From NCBI GenBank assembly GCA_030694465.1, contig JAUXYJ010000055.1, positions 388,413 to 452,412 of the forward strand: a DNA stretch of 64,000 nt, written 5' to 3'. The notes beneath the pieces were generated by a model, which was not told the DNA's origin, searched no databases, and saw only the letters and a list, made by a program, of their open reading frames with translations. The stretch is from Deltaproteobacteria bacterium (GTDB lineage: Bacteria; Myxococcota_A; Polyangia; Polyangiales; Ga0077539). Positions 45,767-56,800 of the stretch are shown here, one piece after another (position 1 is the stretch's first letter; each line of letters starts with the position of its first letter). A program made the position numbers and the translations under genes.

Positions 45767-46642
45767 ATGCTCCGCAGCATGACTGGCTTCGGGGTGGGGT
45801 CTGCAGCCTTCGGCCGAGGCACACTTACGCTTGAGCTTCGCTCGGTGAACAGCCGATTCGCTGAGGTCCGAGTGCGCGCAGGGCGGGACCTGTCCGAACA
45901 CGCCGCGTACTTGGAGCAGATCGCGAAGGGCCGGATTGTCCGCGGTCGCTTGGATATCACCGCGCGTCTTGACGAGGCCGCGCAACATGTCCCAGAGCTC
46001 GATCGCAGACGCGCGATCTCTGCGCTACGTGAACTTCAGACACTCCGCGACGAGCTCGGGCTCGTGGGCGAGGTCCCGCTCACCATGCTGACCGCCGTCC
46101 CTGAGCTCTTTCGCACCGGCTTCTCGGTGGACCTGGACAGCGCGCGCGCGGCCCTGCAAAGCGCCCTCCAAAACGCGCTCCACTCGCTGGAGCAAATGCG
46201 CGTGACCGAGGGCGGTTCACTTCATGAAGTGCTTATTGAGCACCTTGAGCGTGTGCAGCTGCTCACGCACGAAATCGACTCGCTGACGCAGTCCTACGCT
46301 GATCGCAACAGAGCGCGGCTGAGAGAGCGCGCGACGCGGTACATCGAGAGCCTCTCGGTCCGTGTCGATCGTGCGAGGCTTGAGCAAGAGCTGGTCCTTC
46401 TCGCGATGCATGGCGACATTCTCGAAGAGCTCAACCGGCTCAGCAGCCACTGTGGGCAGTTTGTGTCGATGCTTGAGCAGCCAGCTGCCGTGGGTCGAAA
46501 GCTAGATTTTTTGCTGCAAGAAATGGCTCGCGAGGTAAACACCATCGGGTCAAAATCGACGGACGTCGAGATCGCCTTTCGAGTCGTCGAGCTCAAATCC
46601 GAGATCGACCGTATGCGCGAACAAGTGCAAAACGTCGAGTGA
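45767..46642 (+). CDS. yicC: YicC/YloC family protein
   Basis: 291 residues from ATG 45767 (MLRSMTGFGVG). The N-terminal SMTGFG signature, ELRSVNSRFAEVRVRAGRDLSEHAAYLE, and the C-terminal GRKLDFLLQEMAREVNTIGSKSTD are diagnostic. The family is associated with RNA degradation/stationary-phase survival (YicC/YloC endoribonuclease). It lies directly upstream of gmk, the usual arrangement. Confidence 0.93.
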   Translation: MLRSMTGFGVGSAAFGRGTLTLELRSVNSRFAEVRVRAGRDLSEHAAYLEQIAKGRIVRGRLDITARLDEAAQHVPELDRRRAISALRELQTLRDELGLVGEVPLTMLTAVPELFRTGFSVDLDSARAALQSALQNALHSLEQMRVTEGGSLHEVLIEHLERVQLLTHEIDSLTQSYADRNRARLRERATRYIESLSVRVDRARLEQELVLLAMHGDILEELNRLSSHCGQFVSMLEQPAAVGRKLDFLLQEMAREVNTIGSKSTDVEIAFRVVELKSEIDRMREQVQNVE

Positions 46643-46697
46643 CTCGCCCAAACACAACGCCATAGATTCGCGAGCCTTCGCGTGGGTCTGATACCGT

Positions 46698-47324
46698 TTG
46701 AGTGCCGTGACCGCCCCTGCACATCATGACCTTGTCGCGCTCGTAGGCCCCTCAGGCAGTGGCAAGTCCACGCTCTGTTCGCACCTGCTGAGCGCCCTCT
46801 CGCTAAAGCTCTCGGTCTCGTACACAACGCGCGCGCCGCGTGGGAGCGAGCAAGACGGCGTGGCCTACCATTTCGTCTCACGTGCAAGCTTCGAGGACCT
46901 CGTCGCGCACGACGCTCTGCTCGAATGGGCCGAGGTCCATGGCGAGCTCTACGGAACCCCCCGCGCGTTGGTCGACAAAGCCCAGGCGCTGGGGCAGGGC
47001 GTGTTGTTCGACATCGATCACCAAGGGGCGCGACAAATTCGAGCCAAATTGCCCTCGCTCACGACCATCTTGGTGATGCCGCCGACCTGGGCAGAGCTCG
47101 AACAGAGGCTCCGAGGGCGAAAGACCGACAGCCCAGAGGTGATCGCTAAACGCATGCAAAACGCGGCAAAAGAGCTGAGCTATTACGCGATGTTTGACTA
47201 CGTGGTGTTTAACGACAAGCTCGCAGACGCCACACGTGACGTAGAGGCGATCGTGCGATCCCAGCGATTTCGCATGCGCTTCGCTGCCGACGCCATCGAG
47301 TCCATGCTCCGCGAGCGCCGCTAG
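46698..47324 (+). CDS. gmk: Guanylate kinase
   Basis: 208 residues from TTG 46698. ATP-dependent phosphorylation of GMP to GDP, cytoplasmic. P-loop GPSGSGKST, GMP-binding SVSYTTRAPRGSEQDGVAYHFVS and HGELYGTP, then DIDHQGARQIRAK (usually DIDxQGA). Complete at the C-terminus. In most bacteria rpoZ or coaBC follows; here the next gene is convergent. Confidence 0.94.
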   Translation: MSAVTAPAHHDLVALVGPSGSGKSTLCSHLLSALSLKLSVSYTTRAPRGSEQDGVAYHFVSRASFEDLVAHDALLEWAEVHGELYGTPRALVDKAQALGQGVLFDIDHQGARQIRAKLPSLTTILVMPPTWAELEQRLRGRKTDSPEVIAKRMQNAAKELSYYAMFDYVVFNDKLADATRDVEAIVRSQRFRMRFAADAIESMLRERR

Positions 47325-47426
47325 TAGCGCCGACTAGAAAATCGCCAGAGCCCTGCAAGGCACAGCGACGCCGCCGGGCGAAGTGGACCTACCGCGGGGC
47401 GACAAGCGCATGGTCCGGTCGGCGCT

Positions 47427-47957
47427 CTAGCTGTTCGCGCTGCGTCGCAGTCGTCGCCGTTCGGACTCGAGAATCGGTGACATTTCTCTGAGCGCTTCGG
47501 GTTCGTCCACCACCGCAAGCTCATCAAGCTCGTCGTGCAGACCCCCCAACGAAGCCATGAACCTCCGCGCACTCTCCGCGGGCCCAATCATGGACGCTGA
47601 GCGGCCTGGGAGTGCCAGCGCGACGTTGCGGACCCTCAGACCCAGCACGCTCTCGACGAGCGCCTGGCTGGCCACATCAAACGCCTCGACATCAAAGTGA
47701 GACCTTTGCCCTAGCCCTACCAGTAAGAGCCGCTCAAACGGGAGCCTAGCGCCCGCCGGAAGCAAGGTCTTCTCCCCAACCCGACCCTGCACTCGCCGCG
47801 ACGCCAGCAGCCCTGAGAGCCGCCCGCACAGTCGCCAATCGCAGAGCCCTGCGTAGCCTCGAAGCGGCCGCTCATCCTCGAAAAAAGTCAGCACACCGAG
47901 CTCGCTTCGCAGTGAGTCGATCGCCGAGAGTGACAGCGTGACGAACCGGAGCTCCAC
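47427..47957 (-). CDS. Orphan M17-aminopeptidase N-terminal-domain protein
   Basis: 176 residues from GTG 47957; the frame is open further upstream but only inside nusB. LSLSAIDSLRSELGVLTFFEDERPLRGYAGLCDWRLCGRLSGLL and ERLLLVGLGQRSHFD match the N-terminal alpha/beta domain of leucyl aminopeptidase (Peptidase M17 N). The catalytic domain with its metal ligands is absent, so no peptidase activity is expected. It is the last gene of the nrdR-rib-nusB minus-strand cluster, 28 bases after nusB. Confidence 0.6.
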   Translation of the reverse strand: MELRFVTLSLSAIDSLRSELGVLTFFEDERPLRGYAGLCDWRLCGRLSGLLASRRVQGRVGEKTLLPAGARLPFERLLLVGLGQRSHFDVEAFDVASQALVESVLGLRVRNVALALPGRSASMIGPAESARRFMASLGGLHDELDELAVVDEPEALREMSPILESERRRLRRSANS

Positions 47958-47985
47958 TCGTACAACCTCTGATCTTCGCGCGAAA

Positions 47986-48474
47986 CTACTTGCGCAATCG
48001 GCCCTTGAGTCGCGCGACCTTGTCGAGCGTCCCATTGACGAAACTCGCGGATTCTGCAGTACCAAACCGACGCGCGAGGTCGACCGCTTCATCGATCGCG
48101 ACCTCTGCTGGGACCTCTCCACCGAAGACCATTTCATACGTCGCAATCCGCAATACGTTGCGGTCTACGCGACCCATTCGGTCCAAGCGCCAGTTGGGGT
48201 TGGCCTCGCGAATCGCAGTGTCGACCTCGGTCAGGTGCTTCATCACACCGCGCACGATCGCGTCGGCATACTCGCGTCCATCCGGCGCACCCTCCAAATG
48301 AGCCCAATATCCGTTGATCGCGCGGTCAATTTGCTCTGGCTCAAGCTCGCCGCCGTCGCCTGTCAACCGATGCAACGAATCGAGCGAAAACAGCACCTGA
48401 AGTGCCGCCTCGCGCGCATGCCGTCGCGGACCTGGCTCCTGAGTCTTCCGTCGATCGTTGGCCCGATGATTCAT
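47986..48474 (-). CDS. nusB: Transcription antitermination factor NusB
   Basis: 162 residues. RNA-binding helical protein that with NusE forms rRNA antitermination complexes. [16 protein letters not shown] at the N-terminus, [23 protein letters not shown] and [29 protein letters not shown] in the C-terminal half are diagnostic. The start overlaps the ribH stop by ATGA, so it is coupled to the riboflavin genes, a common arrangement. Confidence 0.96.
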   Translation of the reverse strand: MNHRANDRRKTQEPGPRRHAREAALQVLFSLDSLHRLTGDGGELEPEQIDRAINGYWAHLEGAPDGREYADAIVRGVMKHLTEVDTAIREANPNWRLDRMGRVDRNVLRIATYEMVFGGEVPAEVAIDEAVDLARRFGTAESASFVNGTLDKVARLKGRLRK

Positions 48475-48959
48475 GGTGTGGCCTTGAGCGATCGGAGCAC
48501 TTGTGCCGTCTCGATCGCGCTCGCCGTGGCTTCCCAGCCCTTGTTGCCCATCTTGGTCCCGGCACGCTCAATCGCCTGCTCAATCGTGTCGGTGGTGATC
48601 ACCCCAAACGCGATCGGAACCCCCGTCTCACGCATGACCGCCGCGAGGCCCTTTGCCGCTTCGCCAGCCACGAAGTCAAAGTGCGGTGTGCTCCCGCGGA
48701 TCACCGCTCCGAGCGCGACAATCGCGTCAAATTGCCCCTGTCTCGCGAGAGCCTCTGCGACGAGCGGGATCTCCCATGCGCCCGGAACTCGCACCACCGT
48801 CGCGCTCGATCCCCCGTGTCGTTTCACGCAATCAAGCGCACCCAACACAAGCTGCTCGACCACGAAGCTGTTAAACCGACCCGCGATCACCGCGATCTTC
48901 AAGCCAGCTGCAGACAGGTTGCCTTCGACATTGCGTACGCTGAAAGTGCTCTCGCTCAT
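48471..48959 (-). CDS. ribH: 6,7-dimethyl-8-ribityllumazine synthase
   Basis: 162 residues from ATG 48959; the frame is open 13 codons further. Condenses 5-amino-6-ribitylaminouracil with 3,4-dihydroxy-2-butanone 4-phosphate to give the lumazine. Family segments [54 protein letters not shown] and [17 protein letters not shown] are complete, with the catalytic His in the PHFDFV stretch. Overlaps nusB by four bases. Confidence 0.95.
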   Translation of the reverse strand: MSESTFSVRNVEGNLSAAGLKIAVIAGRFNSFVVEQLVLGALDCVKRHGGSSATVVRVPGAWEIPLVAEALARQGQFDAIVALGAVIRGSTPHFDFVAGEAAKGLAAVMRETGVPIAFGVITTDTIEQAIERAGTKMGNKGWEATASAIETAQVLRSLKATP

Positions 48960-49032
48960 GATCCGCGCTCGTATCACGCGCAGGCGGTCAGTGCGCAAGC
49001 CCCGTTGTAACGAAAGTGCGCCTGCAGACCGC

Positions 49033-50211
49033 CTACGTGCTCTGCATCCGCGTCACCGCACCGCGCAAAGAGACCTGCTCGACCACCTCAAGACCATACG
49101 CAGACAGCCCCACGAGCCGCCGAGGATTGCTCGTCGCTAGCCGAATCTTGCGCAACCCAAGGTCCAATAACACCTGCGCGCCCAGGCCAAATTCGCGCTG
49201 CAACGTCTCGCCCTCCGAGTTGACATCGCGCGGACCTACGACCCCTTCGCCACGCAGGTAGCGAAGCTCCAGCGCAAGATCGACCTTCGTCGGCGGGACG
49301 TAAACCACGACGCCGCGGCCGTCCTGCTCCATGCGATGCATCGCCTCAAAAAGCACGGCGCCGCCCCCCACAAACGCGCGCTCGCCCCCGCCATGCGGCG
49401 GCGCAAACAAATCCGCGAGCATCGACCCTGGATGCATCCGCACAAGCACCGGCTCTTGGCTCACGTAGTCGCCCAACGTGAGCGCCAGAAACTGTCGCGA
49501 CTCAAGCGCCTCGTACACATGCGCGGTCCACTCGCGCGCAAAGCCCGCCGGTTGCAATGGCGCGCTCTCAAGACGTCGCACGAGCCGCTCGCGCTGCAGA
49601 CGATACTGGATCAGGTCTTCAATCGAGAGGATCTTGAGGTTGTGAATCTGGGCAAAGATCATGAGATCAGGCAACCGCGCCATCGTGCCGTCATCATTCA
49701 TGATTTCGCAAATCACGGCGGCTGGGGTTCGTCCCGCGAGGGCCGCGAGATCGACGCTGCCTTCGGTGTGTCCAGTGCGCTGCAGCACCCCACCGGGCCG
49801 CGCGCGCAACGGAAACACATGACCCGGCGCAACCACATCGCGCGGCGTCGCGTCAGGCGCGCAAGCGACCCGCATCGTGTGCGCGCGATCGTGTGCCGAG
49901 ATCCCCGTAGTCACACCGCTCCGAGCCTCAATGCTTACCGTAAATGCAGTGCTCCGATGCGAGCGGTTGTCATCCACCATCATGGGGAGCTCAAGCCGCG
50001 ACACCTGCTCGTCGGTGAGCGTGAGGCAAATGAGCCCTCGTGCATGGCGCGCCATGAAGTTCACCGCTTCAGGCGTGACCAAATCCGCGGCCATCACAAG
50101 GTCCCCCTCGTTCTCGCGGTTCTCGTCGTCGACAAGAATCACCATGCGTCCATCACGCAGATCGTCGAGCGCGCTCTGAACGCGGTCCATGTAAGTGCCT
50201 GCCAATGTCAT
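49033..50211 (-). CDS. ribB: RibB/RibBA-like: DHBP synthase with degenerate GTP cyclohydrolase II half
   Basis: 392 residues from ATG 50211. The N-terminal domain (1-205) is an intact 3,4-dihydroxy-2-butanone 4-phosphate synthase: [14 protein letters not shown] acidic loop, [37 protein letters not shown]. The C-terminal domain has the GCHII fold but lacks the zinc motif: after [15 protein letters not shown] the expected Cys-rich SECLTGD...CDCG reads [16 protein letters not shown], with no Cys. The catalytic RQEGRGIGL and DTVEAN segments are replaced ([31 protein letters not shown]). Only the DHBP activity is likely. The late [31 protein letters not shown] is retained. Confidence 0.9.
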   Translation of the reverse strand: MTLAGTYMDRVQSALDDLRDGRMVILVDDENRENEGDLVMAADLVTPEAVNFMARHARGLICLTLTDEQVSRLELPMMVDDNRSHRSTAFTVSIEARSGVTTGISAHDRAHTMRVACAPDATPRDVVAPGHVFPLRARPGGVLQRTGHTEGSVDLAALAGRTPAAVICEIMNDDGTMARLPDLMIFAQIHNLKILSIEDLIQYRLQRERLVRRLESAPLQPAGFAREWTAHVYEALESRQFLALTLGDYVSQEPVLVRMHPGSMLADLFAPPHGGGERAFVGGGAVLFEAMHRMEQDGRGVVVYVPPTKVDLALELRYLRGEGVVGPRDVNSEGETLQREFGLGAQVLLDLGLRKIRLATSNPRRLVGLSAYGLEVVEQVSLRGAVTRMQST

Positions 50212-50322
50212 CGGAGCTATCGCCTTTCTACACACCACCGGATCCCCCACGGACGCGTGGTGATCGGTGTCTTCACTGTCTCTGGTGTCGCAGCGCTCAG
50301 AAGCAAAGAGCGCGCACACAGA

Positions 50323-50970
50323 TCATTCGCTTCCTAAAAAACCTGCGCGAGCGAGCGTCTCAAGCGTGACGCCTTGCCTCGGCGCCGCGCGGCCCTCAAG
50401 GAGCCGCGCCACGTACCGCGCGATCACGTCAACCTCAAGATTGACCTGCGCGCCTGCACGCTTTTCTCCGAGCGCAGTGTGGCCCAAAGTAAACGGCACG
50501 AGCATCACATCAAACGAAGTCTCTTGGACCGCGTTGACCGTCAGGCTCATCCCGTCGATCGTGATCGAGCCCTTCTCCGCGATAAAGCGCAACACCTCCG
50601 GGGGGGCCTCAAAGCTCCACCGCTCCGCGCGGGCCACCGGAGTGCGCGATCGCACCATTCCCATGCCGTCGACGTGCCCCGAGACCAGATGACCCCCAAG
50701 GCGATCGTCCACCCGGAGGGCTCGCTCAAGATTGACGCGATCTCCCCGGCTGCGCTTCGCGAGGGTGCTTCGGTTCAGAGTCTCGTCGCTCGCAGTCGCT
50801 GTAAATCCCCCCACGGTCGCGGTGACCACCGTGAGACAAACGCCATCCACGGCGATGCTCTCACCGAGCACCAACGCATCGTAGGGGCACTCGATCTCAA
50901 GCTCTGCCTCAGACGCCCGCACGCTCAGCGCGCGGACCTTACCGATCGCTGTGATAATCCCGGTGAACAT
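50323..50970 (-). CDS. ribE: Riboflavin synthase, alpha subunit
   Basis: 215 residues. Dismutates two lumazines to riboflavin and the pyrimidine. Two homologous barrels are visible: [12 protein letters not shown]...GESIAVDGVCLTVVTA and GSITIDGMSLTVNAV...; HLVSGHVDG is the second typical motif. Start ATG 50970 lies inside the 3' end of ribD (32-base overlap), so the pair is translationally coupled. Confidence 0.95.
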   Translation of the reverse strand: MFTGIITAIGKVRALSVRASEAELEIECPYDALVLGESIAVDGVCLTVVTATVGGFTATASDETLNRSTLAKRSRGDRVNLERALRVDDRLGGHLVSGHVDGMGMVRSRTPVARAERWSFEAPPEVLRFIAEKGSITIDGMSLTVNAVQETSFDVMLVPFTLGHTALGEKRAGAQVNLEVDVIARYVARLLEGRAAPRQGVTLETLARAGFLGSE

Positions 50971-52060
50971 CGGTGAACTCCGCGGTAACTTTTAGATCAC
51001 TGCCAATCATTTGAGCCTGCAAATTGGCTAGCAAATGTGCCTCGCTGAGGCGCCCGATCCCTGTGCCTCCAAAGGCCGCAAACGCGTCACGCCCACCAAA
51101 CAATTTGGGCGCGATGTACGCCACCAGCTCGTCTCCCAAGCGCGCGTCCAAGAAGGTCCCGTGCACCTCGCCTCCGCCCTCGACAAGCAGCTCCGTGATC
51201 CCGCGTCGACCCAAGACAACCAGCGCCTCGGCGGGGTCGACACGGTCCTCGCTACAGCGCACCTCAAGCGTCTCTACGCCCATCGCGCGAAGCGCAATCA
51301 CCTGGTCTCGGGGCGCCTCTTTGCCGTGCAAAATCCAGACAGGAGCCTCCATCGCGGTCTTCGCCAAGACACTCGAAGTAGGCGTGCGCAAGAACGTATC
51401 AAGCACGACACGCACGGGGAGCGCGCCGACAATATCCACGTTGCGTGGGGTCAACATCGGGTCGTCCGCGAGCACCGTCCCAACGCCTACCAAGACAGCG
51501 TCCGCGCGCGCACGGAGCAGGTGCCCGTCATGTCTGGCCTCAGGCCCCGTGATCCATTTGCTCTCACGTAATCTCGTGGCAATTCGGCCGTCGAGTGTCA
51601 TCCCGACCTTCACGATCACTCGCGGAGTTCCACGCAAAACAAACGTGCGCCACGACGCGATGAGCTCGGCGCACTCGCGCTGCGAGACGCCCATGACAAC
51701 CTCAATGCCCGCCTCACGCAGACGGTCGGTGCCGCGGCCCAACACATTCGGATTGGGATCTGCCACGCCGATGACCACTCGCGCGACTTGAGCGGCGATG
51801 AGCGCCTCGGTGCACGGAGCCGTACGCCCATGATGATTGCAGGGCTCAAGGGTCACATACACGGTCGCGCCCTTCGCGCGCTCACCCGCGCTCTCAAGGG
51901 CGGCAATCTCCGCATGCGCGCTGCCTGCCCTCTTGTGAAATCCCTTGCCAATGATCTCGCCATCTCGAACAAAGAGGCTCCCCACGCGGGGATTGGGCGA
52001 GGGCTTCGCGCACCGCGCGAGCTCAATCGCTTGCGCCATCAACACTTCGTCTGGGGTCAC
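50939..52060 (-). CDS. ribD: Bifunctional riboflavin deaminase/reductase RibD
   Basis: 373 residues from GTG 52060, which overlaps the nrdR stop (GTGA). The N-terminal deaminase has HAEIAAL and [11 protein letters not shown] zinc motifs; the C-terminal reductase has [25 protein letters not shown] and [13 protein letters not shown] for NADPH and substrate. Both steps follow GTP cyclohydrolase II in riboflavin synthesis. Complete and unremarkable. Confidence 0.95.
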   Translation of the reverse strand: MTPDEVLMAQAIELARCAKPSPNPRVGSLFVRDGEIIGKGFHKRAGSAHAEIAALESAGERAKGATVYVTLEPCNHHGRTAPCTEALIAAQVARVVIGVADPNPNVLGRGTDRLREAGIEVVMGVSQRECAELIASWRTFVLRGTPRVIVKVGMTLDGRIATRLRESKWITGPEARHDGHLLRARADAVLVGVGTVLADDPMLTPRNVDIVGALPVRVVLDTFLRTPTSSVLAKTAMEAPVWILHGKEAPRDQVIALRAMGVETLEVRCSEDRVDPAEALVVLGRRGITELLVEGGGEVHGTFLDARLGDELVAYIAPKLFGGRDAFAAFGGTGIGRLSEAHLLANLQAQMIGSDLKVTAEFTDVHRDYHSDR

Positions 52061-52527
52061 GGCTTCTCCTCTCCACGCCTCTCTAGAAGCGATGCAAGCT
52101 CACTCATAAACTCCTGGACGTCGCGAAATGAGCGATAAACCGAAGCAAACCGCACATACGCCACCTCGTCGATCGCCCTCAATCGCACCATCGCGCGCTC
52201 TCCGATTTCGGTGCTCGCGACCTCTTTGGCGCCTAGCTCACTGAGCTCTCGCTCGACACTCTCTGCGAGCGTCTCAATGGCCGCGAGCGAGACAGGCCGC
52301 TTCTCGCAGGCCTTCTTGATCCCACCCACAAATTTGCTGTGATCAAACGGCTCCCGACGCCCGTCTCGTTTCACCACCAAAGGCAACGCCTCTTCAACAC
52401 GCTCGTAGGTCGTAAACCTTCGCTGGCAGCCCGCACATTCCCGCCGCCGTCGAGTCACCTCGCCGCCCTGAGAGACCCGAGAGTCGATCACTTTGTCTTC
52501 GGTTTCAGCACAGTACGGGCACTTCAT
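52057..52527 (-). CDS. nrdR: Transcriptional repressor NrdR
   Basis: 156 residues from ATG 52527. Represses ribonucleotide-reductase genes through NrdR boxes in response to ATP/dATP. N-terminal zinc ribbon MKCPYC plus [15 protein letters not shown], then an ATP-cone domain ([29 protein letters not shown]). Heads the riboflavin operon with four-base overlaps; nrdR-rib is a conserved order in many bacteria. I see no FMN riboswitch (RFN) upstream or within the cluster. Confidence 0.96.
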   Translation of the reverse strand: MKCPYCAETEDKVIDSRVSQGGEVTRRRRECAGCQRRFTTYERVEEALPLVVKRDGRREPFDHSKFVGGIKKACEKRPVSLAAIETLAESVERELSELGAKEVASTEIGERAMVRLRAIDEVAYVRFASVYRSFRDVQEFMSELASLLERRGEEKP

Positions 52528-52742
52528 GACACGCCATTATTGCTTGGTGAACAGCTCACTCTGCACAGCACCGAGATCGACTAACACAACGATTGAGGAG
52601 CGTCTCGCTTTGTCCAACCCACGCCCAAAGAGTAGTATCCAAGCCATCGTGTTGTTTGTGTGTCTAGTCGCCGCTCAACCGTCGCACGGTCTTCGTCGCT
52701 GACTCCCCAAGCTTTTTACTCCCAGGAGCGAAGTCGCACCCA

Positions 52743-53861
52743 ATGTCCATCAGCGATTCTAACGAACCCAAATCTGCCATCCCGGGCTGGGGCCGTGGCT
52801 CCACGACCATCGCTGATCTCGAAGATCTCGCTTCAGATATCCGCCCGTCGTGGGAGGTTGGACTCGACACAGCCTCGGAGCTGGGCGGCGCCAGTGCGGG
52901 GTTCGTCAATGACCCCGTCGCGTTCACCGCCGCACCCGACCCACAGTCTTCGGGAATCACTCCCTCGATCTTGTTCGGCGCCGCCGATTTGGCCGCGCTC
53001 GCGTTTGGCCCCTCGACACCCATCAGCGCCGACAAACCCTTCGCTGCACCTCAGGGCCCCAGCGAACCCGTCGCGTTTTCCGCACCCGCCCCAGCCCAGT
53101 ACACAAGCCCGGCCCAACCGCTGCCTCCCACCCACGGCGATGTGAGCCCACAGAGCGCCGCGCTGCCTCCTACCCACAGCGCTGCGACCCACCAAGCCGT
53201 CCCAACCCCAAGCGTTCGGCCCGCCTACGCGCCGCCCGCACAGCAGTTCAGCGCCGCCCCCACCGCCAGGTCCCCCGTCGCCGCCACCGCGGACACCACC
53301 GACGGGTTTGTGATCCCACAAAAAAAGTCCAATCTTCCGTTGATCTTCAGCGCGATCGCCGCAGTCGTCATCAGCGGAGTCGGCACGGTATGGGCGCTCT
53401 CCGGAAGTGCCCCGTCCACGTCGCCCACACTCTCCACAGCACCCACGACCGCCAGCGCACCCGCCTCTCCGCCAGCGTCGCCCGCCGAAGTGCCAACGGC
53501 GCCCTCCGCGCCCCTCGCCGTAGCGCCTGTGGCCGAACCCGTCATCGCCGCACCAGTCGCGCCAGTCGCGCCCCCCGTCGTCACTCAACCCGCTTCACCG
53601 ATCGCCCAGGCTCCTGTCGCTGAGCCTCGTGCGCCTCGCCCCGAGCGTCGTCAACCCGCCGTCGCACCCCACGTTGACACACTGCCGAGAGTCTCGACAG
53701 TCGCCACGACGACTCCGACACGCCCGACACGCCCACAAGCCTCTTCGACCGGTCGAACAGCAGGCTTCGTGGCGAACGACCCCTACGCGACCGCGCCCAG
53801 CAGGCCCGCAGCACGGCCGCGCCCTCGCGCCGCGGGCTTTGCGTCGGACAGCCCTTACTGA
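52743..53861 (+). CDS. Pro/Ala-rich single-pass membrane protein
   Basis: 372 residues from ATG 52743. An acidic N-terminus (ADLEDLASDIRPSW), long Pro/Ala/Thr low-complexity stretches, one membrane helix at about 198-217 (LPLIFSAIAAVVISGVGTVW) and a Pro-rich C-terminal half. A short word recurs with variation: AGFVNDP near residue 55, AGFVANDPYA and AGFASDSPY near the C-terminus. A protein or kinase-substrate scaffold is possible, but I do not recognise a family. Its end overlaps the convergent transporter by seven bases. Confidence 0.55.
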   Translation: MSISDSNEPKSAIPGWGRGSTTIADLEDLASDIRPSWEVGLDTASELGGASAGFVNDPVAFTAAPDPQSSGITPSILFGAADLAALAFGPSTPISADKPFAAPQGPSEPVAFSAPAPAQYTSPAQPLPPTHGDVSPQSAALPPTHSAATHQAVPTPSVRPAYAPPAQQFSAAPTARSPVAATADTTDGFVIPQKKSNLPLIFSAIAAVVISGVGTVWALSGSAPSTSPTLSTAPTTASAPASPPASPAEVPTAPSAPLAVAPVAEPVIAAPVAPVAPPVVTQPASPIAQAPVAEPRAPRPERRQPAVAPHVDTLPRVSTVATTTPTRPTRPQASSTGRTAGFVANDPYATAPSRPAARPRPRAAGFASDSPY

Positions 53862-56800
53862 CTTCGCAGCACACGCAGGCGCTGCACCAACACGCGAATG
53901 ACCGCTTCGGCGAGCGGCCCATTCGCTCGCAATACATCGGTAAAGTCATCGCGCGCGATCTTGAGCACCGACGCATCTCCCACAGCCGTCGCGTCGTCTG
54001 AGCGCACAGTCCCGTCAAGGACGGCCAGCTCGCCAAACGCTTCGCCCACGCGATAGGTGTGAGTTTGGCCGCCCGCGCTGCGCGTCTCAAGCGTGCCGTC
54101 CACCACGATGTACAGCGCGTCGCCAGGATCCCCTGTCCCAAAGAGCTTGGCGCCCGGCGAGAGGTGAACCACCTCAGCGCTGCGCGCGAGCTCAAGCAGG
54201 TCCTCGGGTGCTACCTCTGAAAAGAGAAGAATCCCCTGTAAAAACAGGACTTTTTCGAGCGTTGTATACATGTTGTCGTTCGGCTCCATTCCGGTCTGTC
54301 CGGTCGCCAGCGCGAATCGAACGTAGTCTCGTACGACCTCGTCTTCGTCCTCTAGCAGCCCCCCAAGGTCCTCTCGCCACGACGGCAATTTGGCCGTCAC
54401 AACGACCAGCGCTGCCAACTCGCGCACCGTCGGTTCAATGTGCGCAAGGCTGGCCTTTACCTGCGTGTCCAACAACACCGCGCCACGAAACTGCGACGCG
54501 TCCAACGCCAGCACCTTCGCAAAAGGCTCGTGCCGTTGCCACAACGCACGCACGTACTCATCCACCCCTTCAGGGCGCTCGCCGCGCGGCACAGTCACAA
54601 CCGTCGCGCGAAGCTGCAACCATCGATCAAGGACTGTGACGAATCTACGTGCGATTTCTGTGGTCGTCGCAGCCTCGAGCAGCTCAATCGCGCGCCCTCT
54701 GCGTTGCACATCCGAGGTAAAAATGGCGTCTCGCACAGACTCAATGCGACGCCCTCCATCAGGCGAGAGCTCCAGGAGCCGCAAGACTCGAATCATCGCG
54801 CGCTTGAACTCTTGGAGCAGCCAGCGATCCAGCAGCACCATCCCAAACCACTCGCGAAATCGCACGTATCCGTCAAACTCAAGCTCAAGCAGCGAGAGCT
54901 CTGCCAAAATGAGCCGCTCCACGCGCACGCGTTCGACCGGCGCGAGGCCATGCGCGCGCTTGACCCGAGAGGCCGAAGCGAGCGCCTTCTGCCGAAGCCC
55001 GCGGTCCGAGTCGGTCACATGATCGAGCAAGACTTGGTAAGCTTGATCCGTCCCAATCTGAGCCAAAATTCGGGGAATTTGCAGTCGAATCGTCCGAAGT
55101 GCCTCCGCGTCTTCAAGCCGACGCTTCAACGTCATGATCGCTGGCGCGCCCACGCGCACAAGCGCCTCCGATGCCGTGCTGCGAGACGCTGGATCCGCGA
55201 TCGCATCAATCATCGCGCCGCAAAAAACATCGCCGGCCGAGCTCGCTGCACGCAACGCCTCGCGCCGCACACTCACCGACTGATCACCCAACAAACCTCG
55301 GACCAGCCGCAACGCGCCCGGCACGCCATCCATGCCAAGAATCATCGCCGCACGCCGCCGCTGGGTCGCGTCGTCGTGCCTCACCCACTGCTCAATGAGC
55401 TCGCCAGCGCGGAGAGCTCCTTCAAGCCCCCCATGTCGCAAAAGCGCAATAACTACGGCATCTTGCACTTTCTCTCGGGAGTCCAGCAGCAACGGCTCAA
55501 GTGCATCAAGCGAAGACTCTCCGCGTAGCGCAGCAAACGTGTGAACCGCCGCGATGACCACGCGCGTCGACTCATCGTGCATGCCCTTTTGACTCACCAA
55601 GATCGCATGGTCGCCACCCAGCGAACCCGCAGCTTGCATAGCCGCCACGCGCACAGATGGCTCAGGACGCTCTAACCAGCGATCGAGCTGGCCAACAGCA
55701 ACGGACGGGGCAATATCTCGCAGCTGTTCAATCGCGTAGCAGGCCGCTCGCTCGGGTGACGTGACCGCAGAGTGAAGCAAGATCTCTCGCGTCGCTTTGT
55801 CGTCCAGCGGAGCGTCCGAGGGCTCGGCCGTACGTCGCTGCAACGAACGCTCAAGCGTCGTCACATAGCCGCGACGGACCCAAAAAACCACGACGATCCA
55901 TGCAAGCACCAAAGGCAAGACCAGCCAGCTTTGCGCGGCAATTCGCTGGTAGTTTGTCGCAGGGAGCACCCGCGCAAAGACCAACACCAGCACTCCGGCG
56001 ATCCCATAGCCCAGCGGCTTGATCAACGCATCAAGCGTCGCGCGCGCCGCGTCTCGGTCACGCTCTTCCAACGGAAAATACAGCAGCTGCATCGTCGCTT
56101 CGAACACCGTGAACTGCACCGCGTTGTCCGAAATTTTCACGATCGTCGCAGAGAAAACTGAGGGCGAAGCGACCATCAACAAGTTGGCCAAGCCATACGC
56201 AATCGGCAGCACCAGCAGCCCACCGCCAACGCCAAAGCGTCGCAACAACGGGCGAGTCACCAAGAGCTGCAACGCCAACGCGATCGCGCCCATCGTGGCG
56301 TAGTAGCGCGCCATAAAAAGGGCCAGCTCGTCACGCGAAGGATGCGCGATGCGCGCCGCCGCTTTGAACTGAAAATCTCCAACGTTTACGGCGATAAAAG
56401 CCAACAAGATCAGCACACCGATCGCGCGCAAATAGGGGTTGCGCAGCGGTGCCAAAATCGACTCAGACTTCGCCCTCGGAGCGGCGCGCTTTTGCCCCCG
56501 CCCAAGCCCATGCTCGCGAACGAGCCACCAGATAAATCCCACGATGGACGCAGACATGGCGGCCAAGACGATCAAGAGATTCTCCGTCCCAACCGCCGCG
56601 ACGAAGCTCCCCGCGCCCAGACCGCACATCACAACTCCGACGATTCGGCCTAGCCCGATCACTCCAAACAGGCGCTTGGCAGAACGAGGATCGTGCAGGT
56701 CATTCGCGACAGACCAAAACTGCGCAAGCAGCAGATTGCCCGCGATCTCAGAGCCAACATACAGCACCGAGTAGAACCAACTGGGAGACCAAGGCAGGGC

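Noticed and set aside
50212..50322. FMN riboswitch in the rib cluster
   Set aside because: The gap is only 111 bases and lacks the conserved RFN core words. Nothing similar is visible upstream of nrdR.
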